Shown: positions 1 to 6,197, numbered from the stretch's first letter. The stretch is 8,746 bases of DNA from an uncultured Butyricicoccus sp. (GCA_959018045.1 CAUEJN010000043.1:1-8746); one strand, 5' to 3'. Made by a program: numbers and translations. The notes: a model not told the origin generated them from the sequence alone.

Positions 1-148
1 AGCCCGCGCCCGCGAGATACTCGTCCGCCATATCCATGAAGCCGCAGATCAGCTCATCGTCGTCCGGGTAGTCTACCTTCATATACTTCTTGCAGGCCGC
101 GAGCCGCTCCTCGGCGAGGGCGGCCTGCGCGTCACTTGCCCGGTCCAT
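1..148 (-). CDS. Head-tail connector (HK97 gp6-like), partial: N-terminal 49 residues
   Basis: The gene starts at ATG 148 and runs off the left edge, so only 49 residues are visible. A GAGGAG ribosome-binding site at 157-162 sits 8 bases upstream, and the start overlaps the capsid stop as TGATG, which implies translational coupling. Residues 20-44 read KKYMKVDYPDDDELI followed by GFMDMADEYL. This is the pattern of the N-terminal helix pair in phage connector proteins of the gp6/Phage_connect family (a K-Y-hydrophobic-hydrophobic-D-Y segment, an acidic run with DDDELI, then a helix ending in a conserved EYL). Such proteins form a ring below the portal that closes the packaged head and receives the tail stopper. 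The position directly after the capsid gene is where HK97-type phages carry it. The extra 18 or so residues before the motif are slightly longer than usual. The C-terminal part cannot be assessed. Confidence 0.8.
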   Translation of the reverse strand, partial: MDRASDAQAALAEERLAACKKYMKVDYPDDDELICGFMDMADEYLAGAG

Positions 149-1380
149 CAGGTGGACTCCTCGTCATCCGTGCCGCTGAGCGAAGCCGGGTCGGTCAGCG
201 AAATCTTCGCCGCGACGACCGCCTCATCGTCCGTGGTCACCGCGTCCAGGCGGGTGATCGCGCGCACCTCGGTCGAGTTGGTGTTCCATGCGTTGCCGCC
301 GACATCGGTGGAGTCGATCTGCATGGTCTGACGGCGGAACAGTGTGCCGAAGCTCGAAAAATCGCCCACATACAGCGGCGTGGTCGGGGTCTCGGCATTC
401 GGCAGCACGGCGTCGGACACGACATGCACCGCGCGGCCGCCGATCATGTACTGGCTCGGCTGCACCGGGTTGGGCTGGAGCAGCGGACGGCCCTGCGCGT
501 CCTCGAGGGTGTCGAGGAAGTTAAAGCCGCTCTGGTTGGTAAGGAAGGACGCACCGGACGCGATCATCGGGTCGAGCAGCGTGTTCACCATCGTCTTGAT
601 GGATTTGAGCGCGCCGGTCGGTGCAACCGCAGTCGCAGACGCATCCAGCGCAGTCAGCAGGGACAGCAGCAGGGTGTTCTCGGTGATGACTTCCTTTTTC
701 GCCAGCCAGCGGGCCAGGTACGACATCAGGTTCTGGTCGGTGTCCTTCAGCAGGTCGTTGGACACCGGCACGATCAGCGCGTAATCCTCGACCGTGAACT
801 TGATCTGCTCGAATGCGGGCTTATCGTCCTTGCCGATGGTGCCCATCTCAGCGACCTTGGTAAAGCCCTTGGTCGGCTGGGTGTCGTAGACGCGCGAGCC
901 GGTGTTGGTGGTGACGGTCTCGACGTGGAACAGCGCGGACAGCGGGTTCAGCGCGCGCTTGCGCTCGTTGATCATGGTCTGGATGTCCTGCGGCACGATC
1001 AGGCCGCCGTCTGCGGGCGTGCCCTCTACCAGCGCGCCCTCGTCGCGCACGGCGCGCATCACGATGTCCGCATTCTCAAGAAATCTGGCGCGGTCGCCGC
1101 GCGCGCGGGCGCGGATGCACTCGCAGAACGCATGCAGGCACTCGTTGGAGTTGACCGGCGTGCCGGGTGCGCCCGTCGGCTGCGTGCCGCCCGATGCGCC
1201 CGAGGGGGTCTCCTCCTCTACCTTCATGATCGCCTTGACGCGGGCGATCTCCGCGTCGATCGGCGCCAGCTCAGCCTGCGCCGCGTCAAATGCAGTCTGG
1301 TCATTTGCCGTGTCGGCAGCCTTCATCTTGTCCAGCACGGCCTTTTTCTTTGCCAGCAGATCCAGCAGTCTCTTTTTCAT
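148..1380 (-). CDS. Major capsid protein, HK97 fold, with N-terminal delta (scaffold) domain
   Basis: This 410-residue protein has the layout of HK97-family capsid precursors. Residues 1-55 are a charged helical region with coiled-coil character (MKKRLLDLLAKKKAVLDKM at the start). Residues 56-78 are a Gly/Pro/Ser/Thr linker. The shell domain starts around 115-130 (EGTPADGGLIVPQDI, the usual N-arm entry) and runs to about residue 392. Typical shell-domain stretches are DYALIVPVSNDLLKD (199-213), the FLTNQSGF segment (279-286), and GDFSSFGTLFRRQTM near 339-353 before the terminal strand AITRLDAV. In the family the delta domain acts as a scaffold and is cut off by the prohead protease, here encoded just upstream; the cut is inferred to lie between residues 80 and 115. 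The last 18 or so residues form an acidic tail (SGTDDEEST) beyond the usual family end. An AGGAGG at 1391-1396, 10 bases upstream, fixes the start. Confidence 0.95.
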   Translation of the reverse strand: MKKRLLDLLAKKKAVLDKMKAADTANDQTAFDAAQAELAPIDAEIARVKAIMKVEEETPSGASGGTQPTGAPGTPVNSNECLHAFCECIRARARGDRARFLENADIVMRAVRDEGALVEGTPADGGLIVPQDIQTMINERKRALNPLSALFHVETVTTNTGSRVYDTQPTKGFTKVAEMGTIGKDDKPAFEQIKFTVEDYALIVPVSNDLLKDTDQNLMSYLARWLAKKEVITENTLLLSLLTALDASATAVAPTGALKSIKTMVNTLLDPMIASGASFLTNQSGFNFLDTLEDAQGRPLLQPNPVQPSQYMIGGRAVHVVSDAVLPNAETPTTPLYVGDFSSFGTLFRRQTMQIDSTDVGGNAWNTNSTEVRAITRLDAVTTDDEAVVAAKISLTDPASLSGTDDEEST

Positions 1381-1397
1381 ATCGTAAAATCCTCCTG

Positions 1398-2141
1398 TCA
1401 GTCGTAGAGAATGTTCATGTTCATATCGGCTTCGGCCAGCGCGATCGCGCGGGCGCGCGCCTGGGCGGTTTCGGCGTCGCCATCCGTCTTGCCCGCCTGC
1501 GAGTCGCCGCCGGGCTGGTGCGCCTCGCGGTATGCCGCGCGCAGCTTCTCGATGTCCGGCATGCCGCCCGCGGCGTTAAACACGTTCATCGGGTTTACCG
1601 GCGCGCCCTCTTCCGCGCCGATGATCTCGTCGATCAGACCGGCGTCCAGTGCCTCCTGCGCGGTGAGGAAGGTCTCGCGGTCCATCATGCGGCGCAGCGC
1701 GTCGCGGCTGGTCTTGCCCTTGCACTTGGCCTCGTATGCGGCGATGATCGAGCCGGTCACGGCCTCGAGCATCTGCACGCTTTCGCGGTGCACGATCTGG
1801 TTTCCCTCGGTGTAGGTGCTCGGGAGGTGGATCATCACCTGCCCGACCGGGCTTGCCGCCGCGGTATCCACCGCCGCAAGCACCACGGATGCGGCCGACC
1901 CGGCAAGGCTCTGCACCTCGGCGCGCGTCGGCACTTTCGCGCCGCGCAGCAGGGAGTACATCTCAAAGCCCGCATACACCGAGCCGCCGCCCGAGTTGAT
2001 CTCGAGCACGAATTCCTCGCCCGCGGGGTTGTCCGCCAGCGCCTGACGGATGTCCGCCGGGCACGCGGCCGCGAGGCCGAACCAGCGGTAGATCGGCGCG
2101 TCCTCATCCGCGCAGATCGTGCCTTTCAGGTTGTATCTCAT
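1398..2141 (-). CDS. ClpP-like serine protease, prohead maturation protease
   Basis: The 247-residue protein belongs to the S14 (ClpP) family as used by phages for head maturation. The N-terminal part has the ClpP core signature EINSGGGSVYAGFEMY at 47-62 (oxyanion-side glycine loop). The catalytic serine is Ser85 in GSAASVV (81-87). The catalytic histidine is His105 in VMIHLPS (102-108). The catalytic aspartate is Asp171 in LDAGLIDEI (165-173). All three members of the triad are therefore present. From about 175 on there is a low-complexity, Ala/Glu-rich tail typical of phage versions. The role inferred from position, between portal and capsid genes, is to digest the capsid delta domain inside the prohead. 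Its ATG overlaps the portal stop as ATGA, with an AAGGAGG at 2151-2157, so it is translationally coupled to the portal gene. The gene ends 17 bases before the capsid start. Confidence 0.93.
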   Translation of the reverse strand: MRYNLKGTICADEDAPIYRWFGLAAACPADIRQALADNPAGEEFVLEINSGGGSVYAGFEMYSLLRGAKVPTRAEVQSLAGSAASVVLAAVDTAAASPVGQVMIHLPSTYTEGNQIVHRESVQMLEAVTGSIIAAYEAKCKGKTSRDALRRMMDRETFLTAQEALDAGLIDEIIGAEEGAPVNPMNVFNAAGGMPDIEKLRAAYREAHQPGGDSQAGKTDGDAETAQARARAIALAEADMNMNILYD

Positions 2142-3415
2142 TCGTTTCCACCTCCTTCACTTTTCGCGGGTGTATCTGCTCGTTTGACGGACAGCTCCGC
2201 CCACAGATCAAGCGGTACATAGTTGAGCGACGCCTTGCGGCGATCGCCGCCCGGCACGTCCGGAAGGTCCTCCAGCGCGCGCACATCGTCCACAGAGTAC
2301 ACACCGGCTTCCAACATCGTCTTGAGCCATGCAGCGCGGGCCGCCCAGTCGCCGCGCAGTTCGCCCATCATGTTGCGGCGCAGCTGGAGTCCGCTCCGCT
2401 GCTCGCTCTCGAGCAGCAGTTTGTAGGTGTCCTCCTGCTCGTGCTCGGACACGATCGGGGAAAGCGTTCGCTGCATGTATTCGATCGCCGCCTGCACGTT
2501 GCTTTCATAGGTCTGCTGGCCCACGCCCAGCTTGTACAGTGGGATGTTGAATAGCCGCCCCACGTCCTCGATGGATGCCGCCTTGCTCTCGATGAACTGC
2601 GCGTCCCGGTTGGAGGCCGTGATGGGCGTGTATTTCATGCCAAAATCCATGATCGCTGTGCGGAAGGCGTTGTCCGCGCCTGTGTACAGGTGTTCCCACT
2701 CGCGGCGGATCGCGTCCTTGATGGAAATCTTCGTGCCGTCCGGCTGTGTGATCTCCGGTCTGCTCGTCAGGTCGGTTTCCGTGTACAGGATGCCGGTCAG
2801 CTTCGCGCCGTTCTTGTAGAAGCCGACCTCGTACTTCTGGGCCTGCAGGGCGGCTTCGATGGTCTCCGCGCCGCGCCGGAGATAGCTCACGCCCTCCAGC
2901 CCGTCGGTCGAAAACGCCTTGTAGTGCAGGATGTCGGTCGGCCAGAACTTGCGGTACTCGCCCGTGCGGGGATTGGTGCCGACGTACCACAGCCGCCCGT
3001 TGTCGTCCAGATAGGGCTGCATGTAGCCCGGTGCAATCGGGATCAGCTCGACCGGTACGCCCCAGCGGTCGCGCCAGATCAGCGCGTAGGCGTTGCCGTA
3101 GGCAATGCGGCGGCTCTCCATCAGCTTGTGGTAGTCAAAGGCCGTCAGGCACTCGGTCGGGCGGCTGGTCAGCAGACGCAGCGCCGGGTGGTCGGCCTGC
3201 CGCTCGCGCGTCGCGCTGTCCATCAGGTAGATGGGCATTTTCGCCACGCTGTCCGAGATGATCTCAATACAGGCGTTGACCGCGGGCAGCTTCATCGCTT
3301 GCAGCTCCGCGCCGCCGAACAGCGAGCCGCCGGTGTTCCAGCCAGTGGGGTCGTCCAGCGTCAGGCGGCGTCTGTTCTCGTTTTTCACGCGGTGCATCAG
3401 CTTTTCAAGGATCAT
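2138..3415 (-). CDS. Portal protein, HK97 family
   Basis: The 425-residue protein matches the HK97-type portal family in length and order of motifs. Residues 44-65 (PAVNACIEIISDSVAKMPIY) are the usual first conserved helix. FDYHKLMESRRIAYGNAYALI (93-113) and the beta segment LIPIAPGYMQPY (124-135) follow, then DILHYKAFSTDGLEGVSYL (161-179). ESKAASIEDVGRLFNIPLYKLG (276-297) is the stem/clip-proximal signature. GVYSVDDVRALEDLPDVPGGD (371-391) is the conserved C-terminal element. The protein forms the dodecameric ring at one capsid vertex through which the terminase pumps DNA. The start overlaps the stop of the preceding membrane-peptide gene as ATGA, and only a weak G-rich ribosome-binding site precedes it, so translation probably depends on coupling. 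The C-terminus is basic, then Gly-rich. Confidence 0.95.
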   Translation of the reverse strand: MILEKLMHRVKNENRRRLTLDDPTGWNTGGSLFGGAELQAMKLPAVNACIEIISDSVAKMPIYLMDSATRERQADHPALRLLTSRPTECLTAFDYHKLMESRRIAYGNAYALIWRDRWGVPVELIPIAPGYMQPYLDDNGRLWYVGTNPRTGEYRKFWPTDILHYKAFSTDGLEGVSYLRRGAETIEAALQAQKYEVGFYKNGAKLTGILYTETDLTSRPEITQPDGTKISIKDAIRREWEHLYTGADNAFRTAIMDFGMKYTPITASNRDAQFIESKAASIEDVGRLFNIPLYKLGVGQQTYESNVQAAIEYMQRTLSPIVSEHEQEDTYKLLLESEQRSGLQLRRNMMGELRGDWAARAAWLKTMLEAGVYSVDDVRALEDLPDVPGGDRRKASLNYVPLDLWAELSVKRADTPAKSEGGGNE

Positions 3416-3579
3416 TCGCTGTCACCCCCAAACCGGGCGAGCAGCAGCGCGCCGCCGATCAGCGCCGCGCCGGTGGCCAGCAGCCCCCAGACCGGCGACA
3501 CCAGCCACAGCGCCACCACAATGCACACCGCACCGCAGGCGGCAAGGGCATCGGGCAGGTATTTCCTGATGGTTTTCAT
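3412..3579 (-). CDS. Small two-helix membrane peptide between terminase and portal genes
   Basis: This 55-residue ORF has a strong GGAGG ribosome-binding site 7 bases before its ATG, and overlaps both neighbours as ATGA (upstream stop at 3576, portal start at 3415), so it is almost certainly translated. The protein has a basic N-terminus (MKTIRKYL), a hydrophobic helix at about 11-27, a Pro-Val-Trp turn at 29-31, a second Gly/Ala-rich hydrophobic helix at about 31-48, and a short polar C-terminus RFGGDSE. It would be a helical hairpin in the cytoplasmic membrane. Many Firmicute phages have a comparable tiny membrane protein just before the portal gene (the DUF1056 family is one such group), but assignment to that family is a guess from size, place and topology. 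A holin-like function is possible, though the location is not a lysis cassette. Confidence 0.85.
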   Translation of the reverse strand: MKTIRKYLPDALAACGAVCIVVALWLVSPVWGLLATGAALIGGALLLARFGGDSE

Positions 3580-3884
3580 GTGGCATCCTCCATATCATCC
3601 AGCAGCATACATTCGCCGGTCGTCGCAATTCCGATGTGAACAAAGAATGCAGCGCGCGCCCGCTCGTCGCGGCCGTGCTCCTGCTCCCACACCTCAACGG
3701 CTTCGCGCCACGTCATCATGCGGCGCTCAGGGTTCCGGCACTGCGTGATCGCGCGGATGTCCTCCAGCGCGGCGATGTAATACGACTCGCTAAGAGCCGC
3801 CGCTTCGCGGCGGTTGCTCGCATGCACGCCCGCCTGCGGGCGGGTGTCGGGTACAGGCGGTGCCTGCGGTTTATTCTCTGCCAT
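3576..3884 (-). CDS. Unrecognised 102-aa phage protein downstream of terminase large subunit
   Basis: I do not recognise the family. The start chosen is ATG 3884, because AGGAGG at 3892-3897 lies 7 bases upstream; an upstream in-frame extension to 3971 would run inside the terminase gene and has no comparable site. Residues 1-25 are Pro/Gln/Asn-rich and look disordered. Residues 30-56 (ALSESYYIAALEDIRAI and onward) and 58-80 (TWREAVEVWEQEHGRDERA) are predicted amphipathic helices. The C-terminus is acidic (LLDDMEDAT). There is no signal peptide or membrane segment. Two GC-rich hairpin sequences lie in the DNA for the N-terminal linker (3797-3813 and 3827-3842). The gene begins 16 bases after the large-terminase stop and overlaps the next gene as ATGA, so it belongs to the packaging/head operon. 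Small genes here are common in such phages; the function is unknown. Confidence 0.8.
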   Translation of the reverse strand: MAENKPQAPPVPDTRPQAGVHASNRREAAALSESYYIAALEDIRAITQCRNPERRMMTWREAVEVWEQEHGRDERARAAFFVHIGIATTGECMLLDDMEDAT

Positions 3885-3891
3885 AACTCGG

Positions 3892-3897
3892 CCTCCT
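3892..3897 (-). promoter_or_regulatory. Ribosome-binding site deciding the start of the 102-aa gene
   Basis: A perfect AGGAGG, preceded by TAA, stands 7 bases before ATG 3884 in the 16-base gap after the large-terminase stop. It sets the start of the 102-aa gene and rules out the longer reading that begins inside the terminase gene. Confidence 0.85.
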
Positions 3898-3900
3898 TTA

Positions 3901-5556
3901 TCACAATGACCACTTGCCACTCGCGACCGCATCCGCGAGCGACGGCGCAGGCTCCAGCTTACTGGTCGCAAACGCGATGATCCAGCTTACCGTGATGTCG
4001 ATGCGCCCGCGGCTGCGCTTTTTGTTGGGGTGGATATTCTCATTGCTGTCCGTATCGCACCGCACGTTCGCAAAACACTGCCGCGCGGCGGTGTTGTGGA
4101 CGTGCAGCATCTCGTGCGTGCGGATGAGGTGTTCCATCTCTTTCATGGGCGGGCTGATTGACCGCATGCCCTGCGGGATCTCCACGATCTGCGTGGGTTT
4201 GCCTGCCCCAGCGACCAGCGCCGCCAGCCGTTGGGTGATGGTGGTGGACAGCCACGGGTCAAAGCCAATAATCCGTAGGTCGTAGTCTGCCACGGCCTGC
4301 ATGATGGTGTCGATCACGTCCTCATAGTCGATCACATCACCCGGACACCCGCGGATAAAGCCCGCGCGAATCCAGTCGCGGTAGGGCGCGTGGTCTGCGC
4401 GCTCGCGCGCCTCGATGTCGTCCAGCGGGATCCAGCCGGTGAACAGCGCCACCCATTTGTCCAGCCCGTCCTGCGGCGGGAACAGCAGGGTGAATGCAGT
4501 AAGGTCGGTGCTCTTGGACAGGTCACCGCCGCCGAAACATTTCTTGCCACGCAGCAGTTTGACCGCGTCGCGCCAGTGCTCACAGCCGTCCGGGTTCCAC
4601 TGCGTCTTGTCGTAGATCGTGACCGGAATCCATCCGACCGTGTGCGTCGCGATCCACTGATTGAGCCGCAGCCAGCGGAACAGACGCTCCGCCGCCTCGC
4701 TGCGCTTGGCCTCCTGGGCCTCCGCGCGGATGGTGGACAGCTTTACCGTCTTGCCGATCGAGGGGTTGCAGCGTTTCCACAGCTCCTCGTCGTAGATGTC
4801 TATTTTCTTCAGCTCGTCCTCGTCCTCGATCAGACCGAGGCCGTAGACGATCGGCAGCCAGCGCGGGTCGTCCAGATCGCCCTCGCGGGCGCGCCCTTCG
4901 CGGCACCGCAGGATGGAAAGCGCCTTCTCGTGCACCTCCCAGCCGATGGATTTCCGGTCTGGGTCGTCGCCCGCCGTGGTCAGCACGATCCACACCGGCT
5001 GCTCGCGCGCATCGCCTGCGCCGAAGGTCATGACGTCCCACAGGTCGCGGTTGGGCTGCGCGTGCAGCTCATCGAAGATGACGCAGGACGGCTTGTAGCC
5101 GTGCTTCGAGTACGCCTCCGAGGACAGTACCTTCATCTTGGAGCCGCTCACCGTGTCGTAGATGGTCTTGGTGCTGTCAACGATGCGGCTGCGCTTCATG
5201 AGCGCGGGCGAGTGCTCCACCATCCACTTGGCGGCGCTGAACACGATGCCCGCGTTTTCGCGATCTGCCGCTACGACGTATACCTCGCCGTTGGTTTCTC
5301 CGTCCGCGTACAGGTGGTACACACCCAGCGCAGCGGCGAGTTCGGACTTGCCGTTTTTCTTCGCGATCTCGATATACAGGTACTGATACCGCCGGATGTA
5401 CAGCCCCGCGGGGTCTGCTTCGTCCTGCACCATCTGGCCGTAGAACTCGGTCACGGCCTGACGCTGCCAGTCCATGAGCTGAAACGGCGCGCCGTTAGAG
5501 CACGTCAGGCACTCGATAAAATCACATACAAACGACGCCTGCTCGGCGTCAAACAT
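3901..5556 (-). CDS. terL: Terminase large subunit (ATPase-nuclease packaging motor)
   Basis: The 551-residue protein is a two-domain phage terminase large subunit of the HK97-like Terminase_1 type. The ATPase domain has a variant Walker A, EIAKKNGKSE (63-72, Lys70). Its Walker B is VIFDELHA (159-166, Asp162 with catalytic Glu163), followed by a coupling motif LTTAG (192-196). The RNase H-like nuclease domain shows GGGDLSKSTDLTAF (342-355, Asp345), IGFDPW (430-435, Asp433) and RIDITVSWIIAFA (518-530, Asp520), which would supply the three metal-binding acidic residues. It cuts concatemeric DNA and drives it through the portal. The start is ATG 5556, since a perfect AGGAGG at 5565-5570 lies 8 bases upstream; the in-frame GTG at 5565 overlaps that site and cannot be the main start. 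Unlike most genes here it is not overlapped from upstream: a 139-bp structured segment precedes it, and it may have its own promoter. Confidence 0.96.
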   Translation of the reverse strand: MFDAEQASFVCDFIECLTCSNGAPFQLMDWQRQAVTEFYGQMVQDEADPAGLYIRRYQYLYIEIAKKNGKSELAAALGVYHLYADGETNGEVYVVAADRENAGIVFSAAKWMVEHSPALMKRSRIVDSTKTIYDTVSGSKMKVLSSEAYSKHGYKPSCVIFDELHAQPNRDLWDVMTFGAGDAREQPVWIVLTTAGDDPDRKSIGWEVHEKALSILRCREGRAREGDLDDPRWLPIVYGLGLIEDEDELKKIDIYDEELWKRCNPSIGKTVKLSTIRAEAQEAKRSEAAERLFRWLRLNQWIATHTVGWIPVTIYDKTQWNPDGCEHWRDAVKLLRGKKCFGGGDLSKSTDLTAFTLLFPPQDGLDKWVALFTGWIPLDDIEARERADHAPYRDWIRAGFIRGCPGDVIDYEDVIDTIMQAVADYDLRIIGFDPWLSTTITQRLAALVAGAGKPTQIVEIPQGMRSISPPMKEMEHLIRTHEMLHVHNTAARQCFANVRCDTDSNENIHPNKKRSRGRIDITVSWIIAFATSKLEPAPSLADAVASGKWSL

Positions 5557-5564
5557 CCGGCGCA

Positions 5565-5570
5565 CCTCCT
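5565..5570 (-). promoter_or_regulatory. Ribosome-binding site that fixes the terL start
   Basis: A perfect AGGAGG with an 8-base spacer to ATG 5556. The longer in-frame GTG start at 5565 begins inside this motif, so a GTG call would be an artefact. The site sits 7 bases downstream of the last stem arm of the leader structure (arm ends at 5578), close enough for folding to affect ribosome access. Confidence 0.85.
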
Positions 5571-5577
5571 CTCCGCT

Positions 5578-5683
5578 CCGGCGCTCTGACGGACGGGCGG
5601 GGGTTCCGTACCCCGCCTGCCCGCCGAAAGGACAAAAACATGAAATCTCGGACGGTGCGCAAAACCGCCCGTCACAGCGCCGG
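5578..5683 (-). repeat. Long imperfect inverted repeat and nested hairpin in the terL leader
   Basis: The arm at 5578-5600 and the arm at 5665-5683 are inverted copies of each other. Twelve of 13 bases pair (CCGGCGCT then TGAC, with one mismatch between), then a 4-base bulge (GGAC in the left arm), then 6 of 6 (GGGCGG). Nested inside is a second dyad: 5590-5602 pairs with 5611-5623 around the 8-base loop 5603-5610, 13 positions with one A-C mismatch and one G-T wobble. The two pairings share 5590-5600 and cannot form together. In the transcribed (minus) direction the far arm is made first, then the inner partner, then the shared arm, which is the order of an attenuator or switch. No U-run follows either stem, so this is not a standard terminator. 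A regulatory role is inference. Confidence 0.65.
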
Positions 5684-5694
5684 AAAGATTAAGA

Positions 5695-5723
5695 ATTATA
5701 TCTTGGTGTAACGGATTCGATAA
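5695..5723 (-). promoter_or_regulatory. Candidate promoter for terL
   Basis: On the minus strand a perfect TATAAT lies at 5700-5695. It is preceded, after a 17-base spacer, by TTATCG at 5723-5718, which matches only 3 of 6 positions of the -35 consensus. The predicted start of transcription, about 5688, would fall just before the first arm of the leader inverted repeat (5683). The -10 box overlaps the stop codon of the 116-aa gene, so chance A+T richness is an alternative explanation. Confidence 0.4.
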
Positions 5724-6046
5724 TCCTCCGGTACACTGGATAGTCGCAACGACCAGACCATCTCGTCCCATATGCGGTACGGCACAGCGCCTGACAGACA
5801 CTCGCTGTCAACCAGCCACTGGTCAAAAAGCATACCTTCGGGATGGCAGGACGGTGCACTCTTCGTAAAAAAGATGAAATCCGTCCCCTCTCTTAACAGC
5901 ACCCGATTCGGCGTTTCCATAGCGATCTCCGCACCTGACCGCCAGCACAACTCGTGAAATCTTCTTTTGGTGTCGGGCAAACATTCCGTGTAGACACCAA
6001 TCCTGAGCGGACGGGCCTTCGGCTCATAATCAATTTCGAGTACCAT
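5696..6046 (-). CDS. Unrecognised 116-aa protein of lower G+C inserted between terminase subunits
   Basis: I do not recognise the family. The ATG at 6046 has a good GGAGG-type ribosome-binding site in GGGAGGGG, a few bases upstream, and the reading frame is intact, so it is probably expressed. The protein has a short N-terminal beta-like stretch (PLRIGVYTE at about 13-21). A charged helix follows (DTKRRFHELCWRSGAEIAME). Next comes a hydrophobic strand TDFIFFTKSA near 55-64, then GMLFDQWLVDSE near 71-82, and a basic, Tyr/Arg-rich C-terminus. The alternation of strands and helices suggests a small alpha/beta fold. The FIFF...FDQWLVDSE pair loosely recalls the strand-plus-acidic Walker B pattern of terminase ATPases, but no Walker A is present. 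By hand count bases 5701-6040 are about 53% G+C, against 65-70% in sampled lines of both terminase genes, so it looks like a later arrival. It overlaps the preceding 55-aa ORF by 17 bases. Confidence 0.75.
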   Translation of the reverse strand: MVLEIDYEPKARPLRIGVYTECLPDTKRRFHELCWRSGAEIAMETPNRVLLREGTDFIFFTKSAPSCHPEGMLFDQWLVDSECLSGAVPYRIWDEMVWSLRLSSVPEDYRIRYTKI

Positions 6047-6197
6047 GCTTTTCCCCTCCCGTGTTCAATTTGGACACCTCCGCCCGCAGCTTATCATGCG
6101 GGCACTCCTGCACCCGCTCGACGCGCCGCATCGCGCTTTCGCAAAAGCCGTACTTGTTGAGCATCGGGCAAAGCAGGCTGCACATAATCTTCTTCAT
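6030..6197 (-). CDS. Small 55-aa cysteine-containing protein, unrecognised
   Basis: This short ORF begins at ATG 6197, overlapping the small-terminase stop as ATGA, and ends at 6030 inside the start of the 116-aa gene (17-base overlap). A GAAAGGCGG-like site lies upstream, so coupling to the terminase small subunit is likely. The peptide starts MKKIMCSLLCPM and has four cysteines (6, 10, 19, 32) with a His at 34, giving Cys-x3-Cys-x8-Cys and a later CPH. These could bind a metal ion, or the first 12 residues could be a short hydrophobic N-terminus; neither can be shown. The middle part (MRRVERVQE) is basic and helical. I do not recognise the family. Tight packing against both neighbours is the main argument that it is real. 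Confidence 0.65.
   Translation of the reverse strand: MKKIMCSLLCPMLNKYGFCESAMRRVERVQECPHDKLRAEVSKLNTGGEKHGTRN

Noticed and set aside
136..1407. 423-codon plus-strand reading frame opposite the capsid gene
   Set aside because: Its translation is Arg/Leu/Gly-rich and low in recognisable motifs, as expected of antisense frames in high-GC DNA. The minus strand holds an unmistakable capsid protein. The same applies to plus-strand frames at 1290-2222, 2690-3748, 4390-5589, 6567-7487 and 7910-8533.
3885..3971. N-terminal extension of the 102-aa protein to 3971
   Set aside because: It would lie inside the end of terL and is basic and repetitive, and the perfect ribosome-binding site at 3892-3897 serves ATG 3884.
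5557..5565. GTG start at 5565 for terL, and the matching GTG at 6703 for terS
   Set aside because: In both cases the GTG overlaps the AGGAGG site; the ATG 8 bases beyond that site is the sensible start.
5590..5623. Rho-independent terminator before terL
   Set aside because: The stem is strong, but no U-run follows it on either strand.
5696..6046. 116-aa protein as a fragment of a second terminase
   Set aside because: The FIFF...FDQWLVDSE stretch only loosely recalls a Walker B strand. There is no Walker A or nuclease motif, and the frame looks complete.
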